Translations under genes and position numbers: made by a program
Shown: one piece after another, positions 40,763 to 50,233 of the stretch
Layout: each line of letters opens with the position of its first letter
How positions within the stretch are numbered: the first letter of the stretch is position 1
The notes under the pieces: model-generated
What the model was told of the DNA's origin: nothing
The model's input: only the letters and a program-made list of their open reading frames with translations
The model's database searches: none
Origin: Ovis canadensis
Taxonomy: Eukaryota; Chordata; Mammalia; Artiodactyla; Bovidae
Length of the DNA stretch: 64,000 bases
Direction of reading: 5' to 3'
Assembly: GCF_042477335.2 (NCBI RefSeq)
Contig: NC_091255.1
Location: 27,320,501 to 27,384,500 of the forward strand

Positions 40763-40919
40763 TTTTTTTTGTGTGTGTGTGTGTGGCTGCTCTTAACTGC
40801 AGCATGCAGGATCTTTTTAGTTGTGGTATGTGGGATCTATTTCCCTGACCAGGGATCGAACCTGGGATGCCTGCATGGGGAGTTCAGAGTCTTAGTCACT
40901 GGACCACCAGGGAAGTCCC
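40763..40919 (-). mobile_element. CHR-2-type SINE
   Basis: Reverse CHR-2 beginning with poly-T and a (GT)7 run (40771-40785), then gcagcatgcaggatcttttt, gtatgtgggatctatttccc, an intact B-box complement GGATCGAACC at 40853-40862, ending accaccagggaagtccc. Confidence 0.92.
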
Positions 40920-41225
40920 ACATTCGCATTGATGGTTATCTGCATAAAGTAAAATTGTTTTACTACTGCAAGTTCTATTTGGCTCTTTTTCAATAGCCCT
41001 TGCTCTTTACTCAGAGTTTTAACTGTCCCTTTTATTTCTTGAATGTCCCAGCTCTGACTGGGTCAACATCAGTTGTTTTTGCAAGTCTGATTCTGCATTT
41101 GTATCCTGTAATGATGTCTTGTTTCTGATGTCTTGTTTCCTTATGTGTTTATTGATCTTCTCAATTTTCTTCTAATTTATCTGCAGAAATTTTTTGAGTC
41201 CAAAGATTAACGTGGGTGCTTTTCT
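40920..41225. other. Unassigned; perfect 14-bp tandem duplication
   Basis: About 300 bases without an identified family. tgatgtcttgtttc occurs twice head-to-tail at 41112-41125 and 41126-41139. Confidence 0.6.
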
Positions 41226-41344
41226 TTTCTTTTCTTTTTTTTGACACGTTATCGGTGGGATCTCAATTCCCCGGTGAGGGATTGAACCAAGGCCACCACA
41301 CTAAAAGCCTGGAATCCTAGCCTCTAGGCCACTAGGAAATTCCC
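41226..41344 (-). mobile_element. CHR-type SINE, diverged
   Basis: Reverse CHR: T-rich left end, cggtgggatctcaattcccc, gtgagggattgaaccaaggc, and ctctaggccactaggaaatt ending ccc. Internally similar to the copy at 5917. Confidence 0.75.
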
Positions 41345-41495
41345 GAATGTGGATTCTTTCAGAAAGAATCTGTATTTGTTTCTATCAGGCTCTGGCGAAC
41401 ACGGTCTGGCAAGGACAACTGAATATCCTCAGCTTGAGGTTTTGAAGTTCAGGCTGCAATTGTTTGTGAGAACCAGCTTGGGTTTAAGATTTCTT

Positions 41496-41790
41496 GTGCA
41501 TGCATGCGTGCTAAGTTGCTTCAGCTGTGTCTGATTCTTTGCAACTCTATGGACTGTAAGACCGCCAGGCTCTTCTGCTCATGGGATTCTCCAGGCAAGA
41601 ATACAGGAGTGGGTTGCCATGCCCTCCTTCAGGGGATCTTCCTGACCCAAGGATCAAACCCATGTCCCCTGCATTGGCAGGTGGGTTCTTTGGACAGAGG
41701 AACCTGGCAGTCTACAGCCCATGGGGTGGCAAAGAGTCAGACAAGACTGAGGGACTCACACCTTTACCACTAGTGCCACCTGGAAAACCC
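41496..41790 (-). mobile_element. Bov-tA2 SINE with an inverted internal insert
   Basis: Reverse Bov-tA2 from gtgcatgcatgcgtgctaag to agtgccacctggaaaaccc. Between gggttcttt and accactagtg, which normally adjoin, lies a 70-base forward Bov-A piece (41692-41761) flanked by CTTT at 41688-41691 and 41762-41765. Confidence 0.9.
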
Positions 41791-42277
41791 TAAGTGTTCT
41801 CAGGGGCAGGGTTAAGAGGAGTTCCTCACTATTCTCCATGCCAAGATTTAACATAGGCTATTTGCCTGTAGACTGCTGGGGGTGTGGTGGCATTTTTAAT
41901 TCATCTTACCTTGATGGTATGGACCTTTGGGATTTTGTATTTGTGAGGGACTCTCCTATTAAAATCCTCACATTCTGCAGACCCCAGAGCCTCTTGGCAA
42001 GCCCTCAGGGTCCAAGCTGCCTTCAGTGTTCTTTGCGTCTAGCCTGAGGATTTCTAACTTTCTGCCAGCTCACAGATATATTCAAGATGATATTGTTCCT
42101 GTTTCACTGTAATAATTAGGAGAATTATCCTAATTGGGATATCCTAACTGTGGGAGAATCAGTAGTTAGCTAGTCTGCCATGTTACCAGACATGCAAGCC
42201 TTTTTTCTAGTTCTAAATTCAGATTCATCAATTAACAAAAATTATGAAAGAAAGATGAAAGATGAAGTAGCCCTTTG
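41791..42277. other. No recognisable feature
   Basis: About 490 bases without an identified family or coding signature. Confidence 0.5.
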
Positions 42278-42312
42278 AGGCGGGGGCGGTGGGGGGGGTG
42301 GTGGGGAGGGGG
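42278..42312 (+). repeat. G-rich tract, potential quadruplex
   Basis: Runs of five, eight, four and five G with loops of one to six bases. Strong by the usual rule. It lies beside the start of an old LINE remnant. Confidence 0.75.
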
Positions 42313-43231
42313 AACAACTTGTGTTAAATTTATATTTTTAACAGACAATTGGTCCACATGGTACAGCACTCAAATGGTACCCTAGGACATGTAGTCTATT
42401 TGGCCAGTAAAGTCTCCTTCCTCCACTTCCCAACCCAGCAGTCCCTCATTTCCTTTCACTTCCAGAGATCCTCTCTACATATTTTGAAATCACACATATT
42501 CTTCCCTTACTTCATCCTCTTTTTTAAAATGGGAGGTTATTTTTCACCCAACAATAAATCTTGGAAATTGTTCCCACCTGCTACATAGAGTTTCCATCCT
42601 GTTTTTTATTATTATTTTATTTATCCATGGCTGGGCCAGGTCTTTGCTGTGGCTCAGGCTTTTCTCTAGTTGGGGAGAGCTGGGGCTACTCTCTAGTTTC
42701 CGTGTGTAGGCGTCTCATTGCAGAAGCTTCTATTGCAGAGCACCAGCTCTAGGATGTGTGGGCTTCAGTAGTCGTGGTGCATGGGCTGAGTCGCCCTGAG
42801 GTATGTGGAGTTCTCCTGGACCAGGGTTCAAACCTGTGTCCCCTGCATTGCAAGGCAGATTCTTAACCACTGGACCACCAGGGAAGTTTACTTTTTCATC
42901 CTTTTGCATGGTTTCATAATATTCTAAGATACAGATAGCAAACCCTAGTTAAGCAAGCCCCTACTCATGGATATTGAGGTTGTTTCCAGGCTTTTAAATC
43001 GTATGGCAATGAATAACCTGGTGCATCAATCATTTTATGCTCTGTGAATATACCTGCAAGGAAAATTCATGAGGAATTGCTGAGTCAAAGAGCAGGCGCA
43101 TTGGCAGTTTTGCTAGAGATTACTGTATCACTCTTCATAGAGGCTGTAACAATTTGTAGTTCCTTCCAACATCAACCTACAATGTGTGCTAACAGCACTG
43201 CGATCTTTGTCAAGCTGATAGATTAAACACT
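42313..43231 (-). mobile_element. Old L1-type remnant, antisense, split by CHR-1
   Basis: The left part (ggtacagcactcaaatggta, aaaatgggaggttatttttc) and right part (actcatggatattgaggttg, gtatggcaatgaataacctg, gaggaattgctgagtcaaag) fit a single old L1-related 3' region in reverse, interrupted by CHR-1 at 42602-42888. Confidence 0.6.
42602..42888 (-). mobile_element. CHR-1 SINE inside old LINE
   Basis: Reverse CHR-1 near full length: attttatttatccatggctg, ttttctctagttggggagag, cagagcaccagctctaggat, ctgaggtatgtggagttctc, ending accaccagggaagtt. Confidence 0.93.
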
Positions 43232-43341
43232 GAAATAGGTAGCCATTCCCTTCTCCAGGGGCTCTTCCTAACTCAGGGACTGAACCTAGGTCTCCTGAAT
43301 TGCAGGCAGATTCTTTACCCTCTGAGCCACCAGGGGAGCAC
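43232..43341 (-). mobile_element. Bov-tA SINE head with TSD
   Basis: Only the tRNA-like head and the start of the BovB part: ggtagccattcccttctcca through gagccaccaggggagc. agattaaacact at 43220-43231 recurs exactly at 43342-43353, a 12-base TSD, so the copy was short when it inserted. Confidence 0.93.
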
Positions 43342-43527
43342 AGATTAAACACTATATCTGATAAACAAGAAACAAACTCGTTGGCATCCTGGAAAAGTAA
43401 CTAGTAGGCAAGGTGCCTGAGAAAATACTGTGATCCGTGATGACACAGAAAGCAAGCCCACCAAGTCAACTCCTAGGATCTTCGAATAGATTGGGTTAAA
43501 TAGACTGGATTAAACATTGGAATTACT

Positions 43528-43692
43528 GGACTTGCCTTGTCCTCCAGCAGCTAAGACTCCACACTTCCAATGCAGGGGGCCCAGGTTCAATCCCTGGTCA
43601 GGGAACTAGATCCCACATGCTAAACTAAAGAGCTTGCATGCCGCAACTAAGATCCCGAATGCCCTCAAGAGGGGCAGAAAAAAAAAAAAAAG
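43528..43692 (+). mobile_element. CHR-2-type SINE
   Basis: Forward CHR-2: ggacttgccttgtcctccag, caatccctggtcagggaact, gcttgcatgccgcaactaag, tail aggggcag and poly-A to 43692. Confidence 0.92.
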
Positions 43693-43720
43693 AAGTCTCA
43701 AAGAATCTTGGCAAAGAATC

Positions 43721-43741
43721 CTATCTGACTGAGTCAGATAG
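43721..43741. promoter_or_regulatory. Palindrome with AP-1-like centre
   Basis: Two 10-base arms (ctatctgact at 43721-43730, agtcagatag at 43732-43741) pair perfectly around one G. The centre contains TGAGTCA (43730-43736), an AP-1/NF-E2-type core. Whether it is bound is unknown. Confidence 0.45.
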
Positions 43742-44044
43742 AAGATTAAAAAAAAAAAATTCTAGTCTTCCTTCCTAAAGCAAATTCTGATTAAAAAAAG
43801 ACAAAAACCCAAGTATCCAAAGTCAACTAAGTACAGAAAGTTTATGGCAAAAGAATTTCCCTGTGTCCCACCAGGAAGAGGAATGTTTATAATCTCTGCA
43901 CATGGCTAACATAGTTACCCTAAGAAATAGCTTCCTTCGTTTTAATTTCTATTAGGTGAGAAAGCGTAAGGGATTTTTCTAGACCATGGCTATTTCAGTA
44001 GAATTTTCTGTGATCTAGAAATGCTTTATATCTAAGTCATTGAC

Positions 44045-44205
44045 ATAGAAGCCACTGGCCACAGGTGGCTACTGAGCCCCTGAAATGTGGCCAGTGTGAC
44101 TGAGGCATTAAATTTTCAATTGTATTAAATTTTACTTAATTTAAATGGAAATAGCCACAGGTGGTTAATGCCTACCATATTGGACTGTATAGTTCTAGGG
44201 AGACT
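44045..44205 (+). mobile_element. Ancient DNA-transposon-like element
   Basis: agccactggccacaggtggc at the left and an agccacaggtggttaatgcc unit at the right are near-inverted, with an AT-rich middle (aattgtattaaattttactt). I recognise this as a common mammal-wide non-autonomous DNA element but cannot name the family. Confidence 0.55.
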
Positions 44206-44229
44206 AGTTTAGAATTTTCTTTTGCCCAA

Positions 44230-44441
44230 TTGTTGCTATTCAGTCTCTGAGTCACATCGGACTCTTTGTGACCCATGGGCTGCAGCATGCCAGGCTCCTC
44301 TGTCCTCCACTGTCTCTCTTGGAGTTTGCTCAGATTCATGTCCATTGAGTCGGTGACGCTATCTAACCATCTCATCCTCTACTGCCATCTTTTCCTTTCG
44401 CCCTCAATCTTTCCCAGCTTCAGAGGGTCGGCTCTTCCCAT
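44230..44441 (-). mobile_element. BovB LINE 3' end
   Basis: Antisense BovB: ttgttgctattcagtctctg, gggctgcagcatgccaggct, attgagtcggtgacgctatc, ccctcaatctttcccagctt. Diverged relative to the longer copies. Confidence 0.9.
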
Positions 44442-46658
44442 GCCCATTGCTTACTGGGTCAGGATACCCGTGACTGCAACGTCTGGACACAAATGGAGTT
44501 GTCATGTAAACTTCCCTCCAGATTTCTTTTCTCTGCTCGGTGCCTATTTCCTCCTCGAGATTGCTGAACTTCTAGCTCTTCTCCTCAGGCTCTCCCCACA
44601 TCATGCCCCTTCTGATCTTCCCCAACCCCTCCCACTTCTGGTTCATTTCCTTATCTCTCCATCTTTTTGTTCACCAGACCATCTTGGCTATGCCTAGGAG
44701 GCTTCCTCTTCAAAGCCAGTCATGCTCTGCAAGATATGTTCTCAAATACCTTTCATTCCCTGTGAGAAATTATGTACTGAGCTCAAAAAGGAATATTTCG
44801 TTCTCCTCAGTACTCTACACTTCACCTTATTCAATAGCGTGGTTTTCTTCTTGAGTGCTATGTTCCTTCCCGTTGTGTTATAAGAGGTTTTCATAGTTTC
44901 CATGTTGGTTTTTTCCTACCTTTCAACCTTTGAAAATTGAGAGATTTATCTAAACATTCTATAAGGCCCTGAAATGGGTCACGTGATCCTCTTGGGATCC
45001 CATCATGCGCACGCGGTCTCTCTCATCCTCCCCACCCCTCCCAGATGCAGCATTGAGACTCTTCTTAATTTGAAAGCCTCTTTGATCTTCAGCCTAAGGG
45101 TAGAAGAAAGGGGCTCCAGGGCTGTAGACTGATGGGCAGATATTGTCATCCTAGATATTTGATGATGCACTTGGGCCAGCTCTCTCTGATGACTCTGTAA
45201 CTACCCTGGGGGCCCCAGGTCCCAGGTAGAGTCTAGCTTGTTGTTGTGGCCACCAACTCAGGGGGGCAGACCCCCCCACCTTCTTTATGGGGGTAGTCAC
45301 TTGTCACCTTGGACTTCATGCACAACTGTTTTTTAAAGGGAAAAGGGATTACAAGTGGAGTGATGACTTGGGGCCAATTTTTACCTTTAATTTTCTGTCC
45401 TTTCTAATTAGAAGAGTCAGTGGGATCCAGAATCACCAATTATTCAAGGACTCTGCTTCCCGTGGGGAAGGAGAGTAAAAGTCAAGTTGTTTTTCCTTCA
45501 TTGCAGACTATTTGCTATGGTCCAGTAGAAAATCTTCAGTGATGTCCTTTTCTGGTTGTAATAGTGATACTCTGTTACTTATGTTTCATCTCTTTCTTTG
45601 AGATGGTATGGAATTAGATGTTGGCCTTCAAGGTCACCATCTTGCCCAAAAGATCTAGAAATTTCTTTTTTTTCCCTCTAATTCATAGCAAAGCCCTTTA
45701 AGTTTAAATCAGATACTCTCAACATGTTGAGTTTTGACCGTGTCTGCAGAAAAGGCCTACTCAAATAAATATTATCATAATCTAATTGCTATAGCACACA
45801 GGGAGACAGGATATCATTGCCTCTATTTTCAAGATAATCTTTGGATTTCTTTACTCATGTTCTGTTAGAGGGAAAAAATCAGCTTAGAGAAATCTGAACA
45901 CTTCCCAAAAATAATACCCAGCTGAAAATTCCTTTTGTTAGTTTTCTCAGGAAGCAGAGCAAGCCTTTCCATTTCCTAGCGGGTCCCTCGAAGGTCAAAA
46001 GAACAGGGAATGTTTGTAAAGGCATCTTGTTTGCTTTTGTTCCCACCAGCTCCTAGATCCCCTGGGAACACCAGACTCTAACAAACAAAACAATCTAAGG
46101 ACAGGAAGAACCAGCAGGCACCTTTTAGGTGAAATACACTGCAGCCAGAACATTGATCTGGGGACAGCTTTGCAGGAAGCTGGTGTTTTGAACTTGGACA
46201 TTTTCTGTTTGGTAACCAAAATCCAGGGGAAAAAAGAAAAAGAAAAACTTCTCCCAGTAAACATAAATGAAGTGACATTTGGAGATGGCATTGGTAGACA
46301 GATAAAAGATGAGTTTCCATTTGGTAAGCCAAGGGCTACACATCACACAAAGTCCATGACAGAGTGTCCCACATGGCTATACACCTAAATTAAGTCACAA
46401 GCGGAGTTCCGGAATTCTGTCGACACCAGAGTGAGTTTGGGAATAATCTAAAGAAACTTTCTTAGTGTTTCCCTGGACGGTCATCTCTAATACTGTTGCC
46501 GAACATTTACACACCTCAGTTCCTGACTGGCCCCACCTGTTCTGACATTATTATCCACAGCACACATTTTCTCATGTCTTTATGTGAATTTGTAAAGCCA
46601 GAGTTGACATTGTGACTTCTGCTTCCTGTTGTTACTCAATTTGGAGAACTAGGGATAC

Positions 46659-46661
<3 letters not shown>
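44442..46661. other. 2.2 kb without a recognisable repeat
   Basis: The longest stretch in which I see no repeat. It holds a GGGGGG-caga-CCCCCC hairpin (45261-45276) and a cluster of six-base palindromes at 46407-46424. Frames of 60-98 codons on both strands (for example 45995-46332) are unrecognised. No splice-framed exon can be supported, but this interval deserves cross-species comparison. Confidence 0.55.
45261..45276. other. G6/C6 hairpin
   Basis: Six G, loop caga, and six C, with one further C. A perfect GC-only stem with a four-base loop. Confidence 0.65.

Positions 46662-46697
<36 letters not shown>
46662..46697 (+). repeat. (GT)18 microsatellite
   Basis: 36 uninterrupted bases of alternating GT, about 18 units. 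Not attached to a recognised SINE. Confidence 0.97.
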
Positions 46698-46699
<2 letters not shown>

Positions 46700-47104
46700 C
46701 AAATAACAAAAGAGCTGAGCTGCCTCTAGCAAAAAGGCCATCAAAAGAGAAGCATGTCACTCTGGGATTAGTGGCAAAATTGGTCTAAATGGGTGTGATT
46801 GCAAAGTTTCTATTCTATTAGGTCATGTTTCCCCAGCCTGTTGCATATATAAGAAATCTATGTTCTGCCATATTTTAGAATCTTATTAATAATTGAACAG
46901 CATCATTTTAAATAATACTAATAAACATACTTTAAACATTTAAAGCTATAACTGAGATGTAAAAAAATATGAAAATATAAGGGAAATAAATTCTGTACAC
47001 ACAAAAAATTAAAGTGGTCTTACAATAACATTCATCATAACTTCTTTAGCAAAATCATCAATAAATTTTGCAACTTCCAGTTGTTTGAGCTACTACGTAA
47101 AGTA
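46698..47104. other. AT-rich, no recognisable feature
   Basis: About 400 AT-rich bases with no identified repeat, gene or motif. Confidence 0.5.
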
Positions 47105-47322
47105 TGAACCCTGTGCTCAGTCATGTCTGATTCTTTGTGGCCCCACGGACTATAGCCTACTAGGCTCCTCTGTCTGTGGGATTTTCCAGGCAAGACTACT
47201 GGAGTGGGTTGCTGTTTTCCCTTCTTCAGTGGATCTTCTGGACCCAGGGATAGGAACCCATGTCTCCTATGTCTCCTGCATTGGAAGGCCAATTCTTTAC
47301 CACTGAGCCGCCTGGAAAACCC
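47105..47322 (-). mobile_element. Bov-tA SINE
   Basis: Reverse Bov-tA: gtgctcagtcatgtctgatt, aggcaagactactggagtgg, tctcctatgtctcctgcatt, ending gagccgcctggaaaaccc. Possible imperfect TSD around tacgtaaagt and catgtaaaaagt. Confidence 0.92.
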
Positions 47323-47451
47323 ATGTAAAAAGTCCTCTGTTAAATATTGTTACTCTTTCTGATCATTTTCTCCAGACTTCCCTGATGATATGAATCACCG
47401 GCACAACAGAAGTGGACCAGCACGCAGGATCTGAGGCTCAGGGTGGCAGAG

Positions 47452-47545
47452 TGAAAGTGAAGTGAAGTCGCTCAGTCCTGTCCGACTCTCCGCGACCCCA
47501 TGGACTGCAGCCTACCAGGCTCCTCCATCCATGGGGTTTTCCAGG
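47452..47545 (-). mobile_element. Bov-A2 SINE, single unit, with TSD
   Basis: A 94-base reverse Bov-A unit (gaagtcgctcagtcctgtcc through atggggttttccagg). cagggtggcagag at 47439-47451 recurs exactly at 47546-47558, a 13-base TSD. The short length is therefore original and not later erosion. Confidence 0.95.
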
Positions 47546-47558
47546 CAGGGTGGCAGAG

Positions 47559-47934
47559 AGCAGCCTGTAATTCCAACAGCCACCAACTCTGGTTATGCCT
47601 CAGTGTTTCTCGCTTTTGTCCTTTGCTCTCAACACAAAACGTGACTAAGAACAATGTCTTGAAGTATGTGAGCTGGTCAAGAACAGACAGTAAAGAGGGA
47701 TGTTTCCTAGTGTGCAGGAGACAATTTAGGGAAGAGAAAGGCCAAGCTGATTGAGTTGTCAAATTCTTCCTCTCAGGTAGCAACAGATTGTTACTTAATC
47801 AGTTATTTCTCAGAAGTGCTGAGTTCTACCTTCTGTTTCTCTTGTGTTCTAATTTGGGGTCCTAGAGGTACTCACAAATTAGCCAAACAGCACAGGATTC
47901 AAAACAGTTGTATGTGCTGGATGAAAGGCATTTT
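47559..47934. other. No recognisable feature
   Basis: About 375 bases between Bov-A2 and L1 with nothing identified. Confidence 0.5.
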
Positions 47935-48525
47935 AAAAAATTAATTAACTTATTTCAATTGGAAGCAAATTACTTTATACTATTGTAGTGGTTTTTGCCA
48001 TTCATTGACATGAATCAGCCATGGGTGTACATGTGTTCTCCATCCTGAACCCCCCTCCCACCTCTCTCCCCATCCCATCCCTCAGGGTCATCCCAGTGCA
48101 CCGTCCCTGAGCACCCTGTCTCATGCATCAAACCTGGACTGGTAGTCTATTTCATATATGGTAATATACATGTTTCAGAGCTATTCTCTTAAATCATCCC
48201 ACCCTCAACTTCTCCCACAGGGTCTAAAAGTCTGTTCTTTACATCTGTGTCTCTTTTGCTGTCTCACATATAGAGTAATTGTTACCATCTTTCTAAATTC
48301 CACATATATGCATTAATATACTGTACTGGTATTTTTCTTTCTTACTTACTTCACTCTGTATAATAAACTGCAGTTTCATCCACCTCATTAGAACTGATTC
48401 AAATGCATTCTTTTTAATAGCTGTGTAATATTCCATTGTGTATATGTACCACAGCTTTCTTATCTACTTGTCTGCTGATGGACATCTAGATTGCTTCCAT
48501 GTCCTAGCTATTGTAAACAGTATAA
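47935..48525 (-). mobile_element. L1 3' end, ruminant type, antisense
   Basis: Antisense L1 3' UTR, well preserved: ttcaattggaagcaaattac, gtcattgacatgaatcagcc-like phrase, the C-rich complement of the G-rich tract at 48050-48085, ctggactggtagtctatttc, ggacatctagattgcttcca. Belongs with the L1 ends at 20.0 and 27.6 kb. Confidence 0.92.
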
Positions 48526-48810
48526 AAAATTCACTTTTCAAATACATCTAAATACAGAATATATGTGAAGTGTAATATTGCTACTTGACAAACATGGATG
48601 TTATTCTAGAAAAGCATAGATTTTTTCTTTAAATTTTACCCTCTGATCCCCATCATTTTAAAAATAAAAATAGTTAATAAGATTTAATTAAATTTGCAAA
48701 GCCCAATACGTGTTTTGACTTTATTTAATTTCCATCTAAAATTTTTATATTCATGAAATTTAATTGTATCACACTTTAATTCTAACAGATAGCATTAAGT
48801 ATTTTTTAAA
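48526..48810. other. AT-rich, no recognisable feature
   Basis: AT-rich with several A or T runs. Nothing identified. Confidence 0.5.
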
Positions 48811-48979
48811 AAATATTTATTTGGCTGTGCCACATCTTAGTAGCAGTATGTGTGTAAGATCTTTAATTGTGGCATGCAAATTCTTAGTTTTGGCATGTGA
48901 AATCTAGTTCCCTGACCAGGAATTGAACCCCCATCCCTAGGATTGGGATCAGGAGTCTTAGCCATTGGACCACCAAGGA
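48811..48979 (-). mobile_element. CHR-type SINE
   Basis: Reverse CHR: tatttatttggctgtgccac, tctttaattgtggcatgcaa, tagttccctgaccaggaatt, ending ccattggaccaccaaggaa. Confidence 0.88.
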
Positions 48980-49449
48980 ATAATAATAAGTATTTTAGAA
49001 CTAAAATAAGTACTTAGAAAATTTATGAAAAGTAACCATTTTATTTTACACTTATTTTATTTTTTGATAATTTATATTCAAAGTTTTTGTACTTGGGATA
49101 TAATAAAAAGGCGTTTTTTAATCTTTTATATCATTACTGTCCATGGAACACAATTATGTGAAAAACTTTGATAGTCACATTAGTGTAATAATTTTGTTGA
49201 AATGAAGGTACAAAGTACAAAAAATAAATTTCATGAGATAAGTATATAATAACTTACAAAGGATGCTCAGTTTATTTCTCTCCCAAACATCCCTGATGCA
49301 TCAGCTGAATTGCAAGACATGAGCTCTAACAGCTTGGTAACCTTTAGGTTATTCTTGGTAACCTTTGATAGTATATTACTTTGGGCATATAAAACTATAG
49401 CTTTCCATGTGTTTTTAATTTTTTAGAAGTCATTCTCTTTTATTTACTT
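48980..49449. other. AT-rich, no recognisable feature
   Basis: About 470 AT-rich bases. ttggtaacctttaggttattcttggtaacctttg near 49334-49367 is a local near-duplication of ttggtaaccttt. Confidence 0.5.
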
Positions 49450-49721
49450 ATTTTATTTATTTTTGGTTGTTCTGGGTCTTTGTTGCTGCCTGCAGGCTTT
49501 CTCTAGTTGTGGTGAGTGGGGGCTACGCTCTCATTGTGGAATGTGGGCTTCTTATTACGGTGGGTTCTCTTGCTGTGGAGTGCAGGCTCTAAGGCACTAG
49601 GGCATGTGGGCTTCTGTAGTTGTGGTGAGTGAGTTCAGTCGTTGCAGCTCACGGGCTTTAGTTGATCTCCATCATGTGGGATCTTTTCAGACCAGAGATG
49701 GAACCTATGTCCCCTGTATTT
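49450..49721 (-). mobile_element. CHR-1 SINE, head missing
   Basis: Reverse CHR-1: tttatttatttttggttgtt, gctttctctagttgtggtga, ctcttgctgtggagtgcagg, gtagttgtggtgagtgagtt, aacctatgtcccctgtatt. It stops before the head complement that normally ends in ggaagtccc. Confidence 0.9.
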
Positions 49722-50147
49722 TCAAATATTGCCATTTCAAGGATGCAGTTGTTAAGATTGGAGAGTGGAACACATCTTATTTAGCAGTTTGTTCACCTGA
49801 TCAGGTTTTTAACCTTTAGGCATTAAGCACTGTGAATGCGTTGGTCTCAGAGACTGCAGTGTTAGGGTGAGTCTAATCGGAGCTTTCCCAGAGGTGGGGT
49901 CTTCTGCATGCAGCTTTGATGACAAGCTCTTCTGGAATTCCAAGAAGTATCGTTTCCTCCACCACCCTACACGTAAAAGATTTATTTTAAGTTTCTTGAC
50001 CGTCAGGTTCTAGCTGTCACATAATTTGCTTGTTTAGCATAAGACTCTCCTATCATGGCAGGTCTGGGGCCTTCCAAACAGCAAATTCAGAACAAAACCC
50101 ATTTAGAACTAAAAATCTGGAGAAAGGTTGAGTTCTATGATACCCTG
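49722..50147. other. No recognisable feature
   Basis: About 425 bases with no identified repeat or gene. Confidence 0.5.
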
Positions 50148-50233
50148 CTACTCCAAATGAGGTCCTAGGAGCAGAAGCATTGGTGCCCCCTGGAAGCTTG
50201 TCGAAAATGCAAAATCTCAGGTTCCAACCCACA

